DNA of 64,000 nt from Conexibacter arvalis (GCF_014199525.1 NZ_JACHNU010000006.1:62001-126000); one strand, 5' to 3'. Shown: positions 32,814 through 41,552, counted from the first letter of the stretch. A program made the numbers and translations. Notes: a model not told the origin generated them from the sequence alone.

Positions 32814-34118
32814 TTACCCCGCGAACGTCTGATAGAGCAGGAAGACGTTCAGCGCGATCACCGCCGCGGCGATCGCCCAGGCGGCGACGCGCGTCAGCGG
32901 GCGGTTGACGAGCGACCCCATCACGTCGCGGTCGCCGGTCAGCACGATCAGCGGGACGAGCGCGAACGGGATGCCGAACGACAGCACGACCTGGCTGATC
33001 ACGAGCGAGCGCGTCGGGTCGAGGCCCAGCGCCAGCACGACGAGCGCGGGCGTCATCGTGATCAGCCGCCGCAGCACGAGCGGGATCGTGCGGGCGATGA
33101 AGCCGGACATGATCACCTGGCCGGCGTAGGTGCCGACCGACGAGGAGGCGAAGCCCGACGCCAGCAGCGCGAGCGCGAAGGCGAGCGCGGCGCCGCCGCC
33201 GATCAGCGTCTCGAAGCCCTGGTGGGCGCCCTCGAGCGTGTCGACGTCGCCGAGCGACGAGCCGTGGAACAGCGACGCCGCGATCACCAGCATCAGCATG
33301 TTGACGATCCCCGCCAGCGACATCGCGATCACGACGTCGATCGTCTGGAAGCGGAACAGACGGCGCTTCTCCTCCTCGTCCTCGGCCGGGATCCGCTCCT
33401 GCGTCAGCGCCGAGTGGAGGTAGATCACGTGCGGCATCACCGTCGCGCCAAGGATCCCGCAGGCGAGCAGGACCGAGTCGCCGCCCGCGAAGCCGGGGAC
33501 GAACCCGCTCAGCACGCCGCTCGCGTCGGGCCCGACCTTCAGCGCGTCGTAGAGGAAGCCGAGCAGGATCACCGCGAGCATCCCGCAGATCGCCAGCTCG
33601 AAGCGGCGGTAGCCCTTCGCCTGCAGCGCGAGGATCGCGAAGGCGACGGCGCCGGTCATCAGGCCGGCGGTGAAGAGCGGGACGCCGAACAGCAGGTTGA
33701 GCGCGATCGCGGCGCCGATGAACTCGGCCAGATCGGTCGCCATCGCGATCAGCTCGGCCTGTATCCACAGCCCGACGCTCGCCTTCCGCGGCAGCCGCTC
33801 GCGGCACAGCTCGGGCAGGTTGCGGCCGGTCGCCAGCCCCAGCTTCGCCGACAGCGTCTGGATCAGCATCCCCATCAGGTTCGCGACGAGGACGACCCAC
33901 AGCAGCGTGTAGCCGTAGCTGGCGCCGCCGTCGATGTTCGTCGCGAAGTTGCCGGGATCGACGTAGGCGATCGCGGCGACGAAGGCCGGTCCCAGCAGCG
34001 GCAGGATTCCGCGCAGGCCCCTGCGCGAGCGGATCTGCTGGAGCTTCGACAGCGCCGGCAGCGCGACCGCCCCAGCCCTGCCCTCCGGAGTGGAGGTGGG
34101 CGGAGGCGGCGGGCTCAC
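32814..34118 (-). CDS. mntH: NRAMP-family Mn2+/Fe2+ transporter
   Basis: A 434-residue inner-membrane proton-coupled divalent metal importer with about eleven helices. Helix 1 has the metal-binding DPGNFATNI and helix 6 has MPHVIYLHS, both signatures of NRAMP proteins. The N-terminal 30 residues are Pro-rich and cytoplasmic. GTG 34118 overlaps the stop of the upstream repressor gene (GTGA), so repressor and transporter are made from one message. Manganese is inferred as the main substrate from this pairing. Confidence 0.93.
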   Translation of the reverse strand: MSPPPPPTSTPEGRAGAVALPALSKLQQIRSRRGLRGILPLLGPAFVAAIAYVDPGNFATNIDGGASYGYTLLWVVLVANLMGMLIQTLSAKLGLATGRNLPELCRERLPRKASVGLWIQAELIAMATDLAEFIGAAIALNLLFGVPLFTAGLMTGAVAFAILALQAKGYRRFELAICGMLAVILLGFLYDALKVGPDASGVLSGFVPGFAGGDSVLLACGILGATVMPHVIYLHSALTQERIPAEDEEEKRRLFRFQTIDVVIAMSLAGIVNMLMLVIAASLFHGSSLGDVDTLEGAHQGFETLIGGGAALAFALALLASGFASSSVGTYAGQVIMSGFIARTIPLVLRRLITMTPALVVLALGLDPTRSLVISQVVLSFGIPFALVPLIVLTGDRDVMGSLVNRPLTRVAAWAIAAAVIALNVFLLYQTFAG

Positions 34119-34804
34119 CTCGTTACCTCGACGCGCATCGCGGCGGCGAGGGCGCCGCCGAGCACGTGCACGGCCTCGTCGGCGCCGAAGCGGACGAACA
34201 GCGGTCCGTCGAACGGCTGCTTGTCGACCACCTCGAAGCGGTCGCCCGGGCTGATGCCGCGCTCGGAGAGGTACCGCAGCATCGCCGGGTCCTGGTCGGA
34301 GATGCGCGTGAAGGTGCCGTGCTCGCCCGGCTCCAGCGCCGACAGCTTCTCGCTGTCGCGCTCCTCGATCTCCAGCTCGCGGGTCGGGATCGGGTCGCCG
34401 TGCGGGTCGTGGGTCGGGTTGCCGAGCTTCGCCGCGATCAGCTCCTCCAGCTCCTCGGAGATGTGGTGCTCGAGCACCTCCGCCTCCGCGTGGACGCGAT
34501 CCCACGGCATCCCGAGCGACTCAGCGAGGAACTGCTCCATCAGCCGGTGGTGGCGCAGCACCTCCAGCGCGACCTTGCGGCCCGACTCGGTCAGCACGAC
34601 GCCCTTGTAGGGGACGTGCGTGACCAGCCCCAGCTCGTCGAGCTTGCGCACCATCCCCGACGCCGATCCGGGCGTCACGCCGAGGCGGTCGGCGAGCGCG
34701 TTGGTCGTGACGGCCTCGCCGCCGCCGCGCGTCTCGAGCGCGTAGATCGCCTTCGCGTAGTCCTCGACGGCGGACGAGTGCGGCTGCGACGCGGGCGAGA
34801 CCAT
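34115..34804 (-). CDS. mntR: DtxR/MntR-family metal-dependent repressor
   Basis: A 229-residue metalloregulator. The N-terminal winged helix (about 10-70, VEDYAKAIYALE, VTTNALADRLGVTPGSASGMVRKL) is followed by a dimerisation domain with metal ligands (HHRLMEQFLAESLGM, AEVLEHHIS). The C-terminal SH3-like/FeoA domain (about 150-229) is retained, as in DtxR and IdeR rather than short MntR. It is coupled to mntH, so manganese control is likely. Upstream, a TGGC-GT-GCCA palindrome overlaps a -10 that ends 7 nt before the ATG. Confidence 0.9.
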   Translation of the reverse strand: MVSPASQPHSSAVEDYAKAIYALETRGGGEAVTTNALADRLGVTPGSASGMVRKLDELGLVTHVPYKGVVLTESGRKVALEVLRHHRLMEQFLAESLGMPWDRVHAEAEVLEHHISEELEELIAAKLGNPTHDPHGDPIPTRELEIEERDSEKLSALEPGEHGTFTRISDQDPAMLRYLSERGISPGDRFEVVDKQPFDGPLFVRFGADEAVHVLGGALAAAMRVEVTR

Positions 34805-34811
34805 GGCTTCG

Positions 34812-34828
34812 ATTATGGCACGCCAAAA
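34812..34828 (-). promoter_or_regulatory. mntR-mntH promoter with overlapping palindrome
   Basis: On the minus strand CATAAT (34812-34817) ends 7 nt before the mntR ATG, and no ribosome-binding site is present, so a leaderless message is likely. The palindrome TGGC-GT-GCCA (34816-34825) with A/T-rich flanks overlaps this -10, placing a repressor exactly where it would block RNA polymerase. Autoregulation by MntR is inferred. The divergent YgfZ-like gene starts 38 bp away. Confidence 0.6.
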
Positions 34829-34865
34829 AACCGGTCGTGCGCCGTCCGCCACTATCGTGAGATGC

Positions 34866-35813
34866 ATGAGCACGACCGGGCAGCTGAGCGAGCAGGAGCG
34901 CGCGGTGCGCGCCGGCGCCGGCCTCGTCGACCGCTCGGAGCGCGGCAAGCTCGCGCTGACCGGCGGCGAGGCGAAGAGATTCCTCCAGGGGCAGGTGACG
35001 CAGGACGTCGAGGCGCTGGAGCCGGGCAGCGGCGCCTATGCCGCCTTCCTCACCAACAAGGGCAAGATGCTCGGCGACCTGCGGATCCTCGACGCCGGCG
35101 ACGAGCTCCTGCTCGACACCGAGCGGGTCGCCCTGCAGGCGCTCTTCACGATGATCCGCCGCTACTCGCTCGGCTTCGACGTCGAGCTGCACAGACGGAC
35201 GCTGGAGCGCGGGCTGCTGTCGCTGGTCGGGCCGGAGTCGCGCGCGCTGCTCGGCGACGCCGCCGCGTCGCTCGGCACGGCCGAGCACGACCACGTCGCC
35301 GCCGAGCTCGACGGGATCCCGCTGCGGCTGGTCGCGACCTGGGCCGGCGTCGACCTGATCGTCGAGAGCGGCCGCACCGCCGAGCTGGCGGCGGCGCTGG
35401 CGGCCCGCGGCGCGACGCCGGTCGACGAGGAGGTCGCCGAGGCGCTGCGCGTCGAGGCCGGCCGGCCCCGCTACGGGGTCGACCTCGACGACGCGACGAT
35501 CCCGCAGGAGGCCGGCCTCAACGAGCGCGCCGTCTCGTTCACGAAGGGCTGCTACGTCGGCCAGGAGACGGTCGCCCGCCTCTTCTACAAGGGGAAGCCG
35601 AACCGCCATCTGCGCGGGCTGCGCCTGTCGGAGCCGGTCGCGCCGGGGACCGAGCTGACGCTCGACGGCAGACGGGTCGGCGCCGTCGGCGGGGTCGCGC
35701 GCTCGCCCCGGCACGGGCCGATCGCGCTGGCGCTCGTGCGCCGCGAGGCCGAGCCGGGCGCGACCGTCCAGGCCGGCGCGGCGACCGCCGAGGTCGTCGA
35801 GCTGCCGTTCTGA
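34866..35813 (+). CDS. ygfZ: YgfZ/GcvT-like folate-binding protein
   Basis: A 315-residue protein of the aminomethyltransferase fold, YgfZ branch (in bacteria linked to iron-sulfur-cluster maintenance through tetrahydrofolate). The diagnostic KGCYVGQE sits near residue 228. The N-terminal KLALTGGEAKRFLQGQVTQDV and the C-terminal RRVGAVGGVARSPRHGPIALA barrel are present. It is not the glycine-cleavage T protein, which is longer. TATCGT ends 7 nt before the ATG. It is divergent from mntR, possibly sharing a metal-responsive region. Confidence 0.9.
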   Translation: MSTTGQLSEQERAVRAGAGLVDRSERGKLALTGGEAKRFLQGQVTQDVEALEPGSGAYAAFLTNKGKMLGDLRILDAGDELLLDTERVALQALFTMIRRYSLGFDVELHRRTLERGLLSLVGPESRALLGDAAASLGTAEHDHVAAELDGIPLRLVATWAGVDLIVESGRTAELAAALAARGATPVDEEVAEALRVEAGRPRYGVDLDDATIPQEAGLNERAVSFTKGCYVGQETVARLFYKGKPNRHLRGLRLSEPVAPGTELTLDGRRVGAVGGVARSPRHGPIALALVRREAEPGATVQAGAATAEVVELPF

Positions 35814-35941
35814 GCGCGCGCTGGCGCACCGCTGGCCGCAACCCATCCCTGGTTCATCCGTTGGTGGTGATGTTCGCGACCGCCAGCCCGGGTACAGTGT
35901 CCTCACAGCACGGGGGCACCATCGAAGGAAGGAGGCGCCCG

Positions 35942-36181
35942 ATGACGACGTTCGCAGCCGACCACGACACCGACCGCCAGCTCAGAGAGCTGGACGACCG
36001 CATGCGCACGGCGTGGGAGGACTACCGGAGCAGCATCAGCGAGCTCGCCGGTCCCGAGTACGAGGACGCCGAGCTGATCTCGTGGGAGCGTCTGCAGCAT
36101 GAGCTGCACGAGCTCGACACCGAGCGCCAGAGACTCGTCGGGGCCGCCGCGGGCGACGCCGGCGGGAACACCTCCGTCTAG
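35942..36181 (+). CDS. Small acidic hypothetical protein
   Basis: A 79-residue helical, highly charged protein (DRQLRELDDRMRTAWEDYRSS, then SWERLQHELHELDTERQRL), probably a coiled coil. AAGGAAGGAGG lies about 6 nt before the ATG, a very strong ribosome-binding site, so the small gene is credible. A 48-nt palindrome follows the stop. No family is recognised. Confidence 0.75.
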   Translation: MTTFAADHDTDRQLRELDDRMRTAWEDYRSSISELAGPEYEDAELISWERLQHELHELDTERQRLVGAAAGDAGGNTSV

Positions 36182-36210
36182 CTTGCGAGCCGCCGCACCG
36201 CGCGGCCGGT

Positions 36211-36258
36211 CGAAGAGGCGCGGTCCTGGTCGTCGACGACCGGGACCGTGCCTCTTCG
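36211..36258 (+). terminator. 48-nt near-perfect palindrome
   Basis: Two 24-nt halves (36211-36234, 36235-36258) are complementary except for two wobble positions, with no loop, and are followed by CGTTTC. It starts 30 bp after the small acidic gene and is its probable terminator. The rest of the gap to 36508 (about 250 bp) shows no gene. Confidence 0.75.
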
Positions 36259-36507
36259 CGTTTCAGGACCGAACGCCGGCGCGCCACGGCCGCCCAGGGG
36301 CGCGCGCGGCCCGCGCACGGTCGCGGCGTCGCCCTGTCGATGCACACAGATACCTGGTGAAACACCGAATTGGACGGTGAAGCGTGAGTGAACCGCTCGC
36401 GATTGACTGGTCAGTCGGGTAGGGTTCCGCCACCGTCACAGGAGTGCGTGCCGACGCGCCAGAGACCGGCTGGGCGGATCGGAAGCGAAGAGGAGATCAG
36501 GACCACG

Positions 36508-36933
36508 ATGCGGAAGCGGATGGTGGGGGCGATGTGCGTCGCGATGCTGGTCGTCGGGTGCGGATCGTCCGACGACTATGCGAACGACCCCCGGCCGCCG
36601 AGACCGCAGAACGTCTCGGTGAGCGTCAACGACAAGCGCGTCCACGTGTCGCCGGCGGTGATCGGCGCGGGGCCGGTGACGCTGACCGTCGCCAACCTCA
36701 GCAGCCGCTCGCGCGACGTCCGCCTCGAAGCGCCGGCCGGCACGAGCAGCGCCTGCGTCGACACCGACACGGCGAGCGGGCCGATCAACCCGCAGGGGAC
36801 GGCGCGGCTGTCGGTCGACCTCGTCGAGGGCGACTGCCTCGTCACGGTCACCGACAGAGGGCGCCCGCGCGCGGCGACGCTCACCGTCGGCAGAGAGCGC
36901 CCGAGCGCCCAGCCCGACCTGCTCCTCCCCTAG
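36508..36933 (+). CDS. Small lipoprotein of unknown function
   Basis: A 141-residue predicted lipoprotein. The signal sequence RKRMVGAMCVAMLVVGC ends in a lipobox with the lipidated Cys near residue 18. The mature part is a single beta-sandwich-like domain (VSVSVNDKRVHVSPAVI, PVTLTVANLSSRSRDV, TARLSVDLVEGDCLVTV) resembling copper-binding or plastocyanin-like folds without obvious metal ligands. AGGA lies 7 nt upstream of the ATG. It was probably acquired or expressed alone. The function is unknown. Confidence 0.75.
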   Translation: MRKRMVGAMCVAMLVVGCGSSDDYANDPRPPRPQNVSVSVNDKRVHVSPAVIGAGPVTLTVANLSSRSRDVRLEAPAGTSSACVDTDTASGPINPQGTARLSVDLVEGDCLVTVTDRGRPRAATLTVGRERPSAQPDLLLP

Positions 36934-37073
36934 CCGCCGCACCAGCGGTCGCTCGCCGCGCGGCCAGAACGCGCGGCCCCGCCGGTCGCGCCTGCCACGC
37001 GACCCGCCACCCCTCCGGCCGCTCGCCGCCACCAGGCCGCGGCCGCATGAGCACGCTCTCATCTTGATTGCCC

Positions 37074-37102
37074 TTGCGCAATCCACGATTGCGCGCAATA
37101 GT
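37074..37102 (+). promoter_or_regulatory. marR promoter with inverted-repeat operator
   Basis: TTGCGC (37074-37079), a 17-bp spacer and AATAGT (37097-37102) end 7 nt before the GTG start, fitting a leaderless promoter. Between the two boxes GCGCAAT-CCACG-ATTGCGC (37076-37094) is a perfect 7-bp inverted repeat. MarR proteins usually bind such sites over their own promoter. The region is notably AT-richer than its surroundings. Confidence 0.7.
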
Positions 37103-37109
37103 TGATCGC

Positions 37110-37598
37110 GTGCAAGCAACCTCCGGCAGCTCCGCGACCCCCAAGGCGCTCGCCCGCGACCTCTACGCGATGTTCTTCACGCTCAACCAGCGGGTCGCGC
37201 GCGACACCTTCCAGATGCTCGCCGACATGGGGCTGTCGATCACGCAGTTCAAGATGCTGCACCTGCTCGCCCGCGAGCGCGACGACGAGCTGAGCGTCAA
37301 GGCGCTCGGCGACCAGTTCCGCCTCTCGCTCGCCGCCGCCAGCCGCGCCGTCGACGGCCTCCACCAGCGCGGCTACGTCGAGCGGCTCGAATGCCCGTCG
37401 GACCGCCGCGTCAAGCGCGTCCACCTGACCGACGCCGGCCGCGACGCGATCCGGGAGCTGCACGCCACCAACGTCTCGCTGCTGGCCGAGTTCACCGCGA
37501 CGCTCGACGAGGACCAGCGCCGCGCGCTCGCCGCGGCGCTCGCGCCGCTGCTCGACCAGCTCGATCTCCAACCGTCGATGGAAGGCCCCTCCAGATGA
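37110..37598 (+). CDS. MarR-family transcriptional regulator
   Basis: A 162-residue winged-helix dimer: dimerisation helices at both ends, recognition region LSVKALGDQFRLSLAAASRAVDGL (about 65-90) and wing CPSDRRVKRVHLTDAG. GTG 37110 was chosen because it lies 7 nt after the -10; an upstream ATG would add 14 residues. It overlaps the following drug exporter by 4 bp (ATGA), so it most likely represses both genes and is released by an exported toxic compound. The ligand is unknown. Confidence 0.9.
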   Translation: MQATSGSSATPKALARDLYAMFFTLNQRVARDTFQMLADMGLSITQFKMLHLLARERDDELSVKALGDQFRLSLAAASRAVDGLHQRGYVERLECPSDRRVKRVHLTDAGRDAIRELHATNVSLLAEFTATLDEDQRRALAAALAPLLDQLDLQPSMEGPSR

Positions 37599-39160
37599 CA
37601 CAACGGATCAGAGCCCTCAGGCTGACCGAGGACAACCGCCGCTGGTGGACGCTCGGAGCGATGTGCTTCGCGCTGTTCATGCTGATGCTCGACAACACGG
37701 TCGTGAACGTCGCGCTGCCGTCGATCCAGCAGGACCTCGACGCCGACCTCGCCGCGCTCGAGTGGACGATCAACGCGTACACGCTCTCGCTCGCGGTGCT
37801 GCTCGTCGTCGGCGGGCGGCTCGGCGACATCTTCGGCCGGCGCAGGATCTTCCTGATCGGCGTGACGGTGTTCGCGCTCTCCAGCGCGGCGATCGGCCTG
37901 TCGCCGACCGACACGGCGCTGATCGTCGGCCGCGCGATCCAGGGGATCGGCGCCGCGATGATGATGCCGGCGACGCTGTCGATCGTCACCAACGCCTTCC
38001 CGCCGCACGAGCGCGGCAGGGCGCTCGGCACGTGGGCCGGCGTCTCGGCGCTCGCGCTCGCGATCGGCCCGGTGGTCGGCGGCTTCCTGACCGAGCACGT
38101 CTCCTGGCGCGCGATCTTCTTCCTCAACCTCCCGGTCGCCGCGGCCGCGATCGCCGTCTCGATCACGGCCGTGCGCGAGTCGCGCGACGAGACGGTCGGG
38201 CGGACGATCGACTACGCCGGCATCGCGACGCTGACCGTCGGCCTGACCGCGCTCGTGCTCGGCCTGATCGAGGCCAACCGCTGGGGCTGGGGCTCGCCGC
38301 GGATCCTCGCGCTGTTCGCGCTCGCCGTCGCCGCGCTCGCCGCCTTCGCGCTCGTCGAGCGGCGGGTGAAGGCGCCGATGGTCGACTTCGCCGTCTTCAG
38401 ATCGCGCCAGTTCGCGGGCGCCGCCAGTGTCGGCTTCATCGTCTCCTTCGGGATGATGGCGATGTTCTTCTTCACCGCCCTGTACATGCAGAACATCCTT
38501 GGGTACTCGGCGCTGGAGGCGGGCGTGCGATTCCTGCCGACGACGCTCGTGCTGATCGTGATGGGGCCGCTCGCCGGCCGCCTCACCGACACGATCGGCC
38601 CCAAGCCGCTGCTCGTCAGCGGCATGCTGATCACCGGCGCGTCGCAGATCTGGCAGTCGTTCCTGACCTCCGATACCGGCTACGGCTTCCTGCTGCCCTC
38701 GTTCGTGCTGATGGGCGTCGGCATGGGCCTCGTGATGTCGCCGATGACGACCGCGGCGATGAACGCCGTCGACCGCACGAAGGCGGGCGTCGCCTCCGGC
38801 GTCCTCTCGATGGGCCGGATGGTCGGCTCCTCGCTCGGCGTCGCGATCTTCGGCGCGGTCGTCGCCACCGTCGGCAGCGCCAAGCTCGACGAGGCGCTGC
38901 CGTCGCTGCCCGCGCCCGCGCGCGAGAGGCTGGCCGAGTCGCTGGGCGGCGGTGGGGTCGCCGGCGGCCCGCAGCAGATCGTCGAGGCCAGCCGCGACGC
39001 CTTCATCTCCGCCTTCGGCACCGGCATGAAGATCAGCGGCGCGATCGCGATCGCCGGCGCCTTCGTCGCGCTGGCGCTGATCTCCGGCGGCCGCCCGACC
39101 GCGCCCGAGCCCGTCCCCGAGCTGGCGCCCGAGCCCGAGCCCGAGCCGGCGGCCGCGTAG
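37595..39160 (+). CDS. MFS multidrug exporter, DHA2 (14-helix) type
   Basis: A 521-residue transporter with about fourteen helices. The motifs are MLDNTVVNVALPSI in helix 1, GGRLGDIFGRRRIFLIG (motif A), and ALAIGPVVGGFL (motif C of antiporters). The C-terminal tail is a run of Pro-Glu repeats. It is expected to export drugs by proton antiport, like EmrB and QacA. It is co-transcribed with the MarR regulator (4-bp overlap). The substrate cannot be predicted. Confidence 0.93.
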   Translation: MTQRIRALRLTEDNRRWWTLGAMCFALFMLMLDNTVVNVALPSIQQDLDADLAALEWTINAYTLSLAVLLVVGGRLGDIFGRRRIFLIGVTVFALSSAAIGLSPTDTALIVGRAIQGIGAAMMMPATLSIVTNAFPPHERGRALGTWAGVSALALAIGPVVGGFLTEHVSWRAIFFLNLPVAAAAIAVSITAVRESRDETVGRTIDYAGIATLTVGLTALVLGLIEANRWGWGSPRILALFALAVAALAAFALVERRVKAPMVDFAVFRSRQFAGAASVGFIVSFGMMAMFFFTALYMQNILGYSALEAGVRFLPTTLVLIVMGPLAGRLTDTIGPKPLLVSGMLITGASQIWQSFLTSDTGYGFLLPSFVLMGVGMGLVMSPMTTAAMNAVDRTKAGVASGVLSMGRMVGSSLGVAIFGAVVATVGSAKLDEALPSLPAPARERLAESLGGGGVAGGPQQIVEASRDAFISAFGTGMKISGAIAIAGAFVALALISGGRPTAPEPVPELAPEPEPEPAAA

Positions 39161-39180
39161 CGCCGGCGACGGGAGCGCCC

Positions 39181-39216
39181 GGCCGTCCGTCGCGCGCTAG
39201 CGTGCGACGGACGGCC
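39181..39216. promoter_or_regulatory. 36-bp near-perfect palindrome abutting the corA start
   Basis: The two 18-nt halves are complementary with one mismatch, and the last base touches the ATG at 39217. TAGCGT lies within it. No ribosome-binding site is present. It may be the terminator of the drug exporter, a corA operator, or a structure that hides the start codon. Confidence 0.65.
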
Positions 39217-40191
39217 ATGCACGTGCTCGATGCGATCGACGACGCCCGGCTCGACGCGCTGACGGCGAGCAGAGAGTTCTTCTGGCTCGACGTCGTCGCG
39301 CCGAGCGACGAGCAGCTGACCGCGCTCGCGGAGCGCTTCCGCTGGCATCCGCTCGCCGTCGAGGACACGCGCGAGTTCGACCAGCGGCCGAAGCTCGACC
39401 GCTACGGCGACCAGCTCCTGCTCGTCTTCTACGGCGCGGTCGCCGACGGCGGCGGCCGGCCCGACGACGGCGACGGCAGCGACGACGAGAGCCCGGCGCT
39501 CGTCGAGGTCCACCTGCTGGTCAGCGGCGACTGGGTCGTGACGGTCCGCCGGCGGCGCTGCGGCGCGCTCGACGACCTGCGGCGCCGGCTCGCTGCCGAG
39601 CGCGAGCCGGAGAGCGAGGAGTTCGTCATCTACCGGATCGTCGACGCGCTGACCGACACCTTCTTCCCGCTGCTCGACGCGATCGACGAGCGGATCGACG
39701 CGCTCGAGGACGCGATCCTGCTGGAGGCGAGCGACCGCCAGCTGCAGGAGGTCTTCCAGCTCAAGCGCCAGCTCGGCAGGCTGCGCCGGGTCGTCACGCC
39801 CCAGCGCGACCTGATGCAGCGCGCGATCGAGGACCTCGCCGACCTCCCCGGCCTGTCGCTCGGCTCGCGCGACTGGTTCCGCGACGTCTACGACCACCTG
39901 ATCCGTCTCTCGGACCTCGTCGACTCCTACCGCGACCTGCTGACCGGCCTGATGGACGTCTACCTGTCGACGACCTCCAACCGCATGAACGCGGTGATGA
40001 AGCAGCTGACGCTCGTCTCGACGATCTTCCTGCCGATCACGGCGCTGACCGGCTTCTTCGGGATGAACTTCGGCTGGCTGGTGCGCCACATAACGTCGTT
40101 CGCGAGCTTCCTCGTGCTCGGCGTCGGCGGCGGCCTCGTGGCTGCGCTGGCGCTCGTGCTGTGGTTCAAGCGCGCCCGTTTCCTCGACTGA
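39217..40191 (+). CDS. corA: CorA-family magnesium/cobalt transporter
   Basis: A 324-residue Mg2+ channel of the CorA family. A long cytoplasmic helical domain (LLDAIDERIDALEDAIL, ending LKQLTLVSTIFLPITALTGFFG around the membrane entry) leads to the signature Gly282-Met283-Asn284. A second helix (FLVLGVGGGLVAALALVLW) and a short basic tail follow. An acidic insert DDGDGSDDESP near residue 80 is unusual. A 36-bp palindrome lies directly before the ATG, which could be relevant to control. Confidence 0.93.
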   Translation: MHVLDAIDDARLDALTASREFFWLDVVAPSDEQLTALAERFRWHPLAVEDTREFDQRPKLDRYGDQLLLVFYGAVADGGGRPDDGDGSDDESPALVEVHLLVSGDWVVTVRRRRCGALDDLRRRLAAEREPESEEFVIYRIVDALTDTFFPLLDAIDERIDALEDAILLEASDRQLQEVFQLKRQLGRLRRVVTPQRDLMQRAIEDLADLPGLSLGSRDWFRDVYDHLIRLSDLVDSYRDLLTGLMDVYLSTTSNRMNAVMKQLTLVSTIFLPITALTGFFGMNFGWLVRHITSFASFLVLGVGGGLVAALALVLWFKRARFLD

Positions 40192-40275
40192 ACGGCAGCG
40201 TCCGCAGGAACCGGCGTCCATCGCGCCGGCCCGGACCTACCATGGCCGTCCGTCCACGAGAGGGAAGAGGTTTCA

Positions 40276-41532
40276 GTGGCTGTTGACGTGAGCCAGATCG
40301 CGAGCATCGAGACCGAGCCGGGCACGCTTCCGGCGACGATGACGGCCTGGGTCATCCGCGAGGAGCGGTTCGGCGAGCCGGTAGACGCCTTCCAGCTGGA
40401 GGAGATCGAGACTCCGGAGCCGGGCGCCTTCGAGGTCGTCGTGCGCGTCATGGCCGCGGGCGTCAACTTCAACAACGTCTGGGCCGCCCTCGGCGAGCCG
40501 GTCTCGGTGATGAAGTACGGCGACCACCCCGAGTACGGTCACCACATCGGCGGCTCGGACGCCTCCGGGATCGTCTGGAAGGTCGGCCCCGGCGTCACCC
40601 GCTGGAAGGCCGGCGACGAGGTCGTGATCCACTGCAACCAGACCTCCTACGAGGATCCCGAGGTCCACGGCCTCGACCCGCTGGCGGCGCCGTCGCAGCG
40701 GATCTGGGGCTACGAGACGACGTGGGGCTCGTTCGCCCAGTTCACGAAGGTGCAGGCGCAGCAGCTGCTGCCCAAGCCCAGACACCTGTCCTGGGAGGAG
40801 GCCGCCTCCTACGGCCTCACGTACTTCACCGCCTACCGCATGCTGATGGACCAGGCGAGCCTGCAGCCGGGCCACCGCGTGCTGATCTGGGGCGCGGCCG
40901 GCGGCCTCGGCGTCTTCGCCGTCCAGCTCTGCAAGATCGCGGGCGCGCAGGCGGTCGGCGTCGTCTCCTCGCCGGAGAAGGGCGAGCTGATCAAGCAGCT
41001 CGGCGCCGTCGACTACATCGACCGCAACGAGTTCAAGGGCATGATGCGCAGGGGCGGCGAGTCGCCCGAGGAGGAGAAGGCCCGCTTCAAGGAGTCGCGG
41101 CGCTTCTGCAAGGCGGTCGAGGAGAAGCTCGGCGGCGCCCCCGACATCGTCTTCGAGCACGTCGGCAGAGCGACGTTCCCGACGTCGGTCCTCTGCGTCA
41201 AGCCGTTCGGTAAGGTCGTGATCTGCGGCGCGACCTCGGGCTATCAGCTCGACTTCGACGTTCGGTACCTCTGGATGAAGCAGAAGCAGATCATCGGCTC
41301 ACACTTCGCGAACGCCTGGGAGGCGACGAAGGCCAACGAGCTGATCGAGCAGTCGCTCATCCGACCGGTGCTGTGGCAGACGATGGGCTTCGACAAGGTC
41401 GCGGAGTCCCATCAGCTTCTCCGAGACAACAAGCACCTCGGCAAGATCGCGATCCTCGTCGGCGCGACCGCCGAAGGACAGGGCAAGACCGCCGACGGTC
41501 CGGGTGCGATCCGAGCAGAGGTGGGCGCGTAG
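40276..41532 (+). CDS. ccr: Crotonyl-CoA carboxylase/reductase
   Basis: A 418-residue MDR enzyme that reductively carboxylates crotonyl-CoA to ethylmalonyl-CoA with NADPH and CO2. Family-specific segments are AAGVNFNNVWAALGEPVSV, HHIGGSDASGIVWKVG, and the nucleotide-binding LIWGAAGGLGVFAVQL. The C-terminal DVRYLWMKQKQIIGSHFAN is typical of Ccr, not of ordinary quinone reductases. The start is GTG, with GAGGGAAGAGG upstream and a TACCAT hexamer about 35 nt before it. It pairs functionally with ethylmalonyl-CoA mutase at 48.4 kb. Confidence 0.95.
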   Translation: MAVDVSQIASIETEPGTLPATMTAWVIREERFGEPVDAFQLEEIETPEPGAFEVVVRVMAAGVNFNNVWAALGEPVSVMKYGDHPEYGHHIGGSDASGIVWKVGPGVTRWKAGDEVVIHCNQTSYEDPEVHGLDPLAAPSQRIWGYETTWGSFAQFTKVQAQQLLPKPRHLSWEEAASYGLTYFTAYRMLMDQASLQPGHRVLIWGAAGGLGVFAVQLCKIAGAQAVGVVSSPEKGELIKQLGAVDYIDRNEFKGMMRRGGESPEEEKARFKESRRFCKAVEEKLGGAPDIVFEHVGRATFPTSVLCVKPFGKVVICGATSGYQLDFDVRYLWMKQKQIIGSHFANAWEATKANELIEQSLIRPVLWQTMGFDKVAESHQLLRDNKHLGKIAILVGATAEGQGKTADGPGAIRAEVGA

Positions 41533-41552
41533 CGCACCACCAGGAGGTTCTT

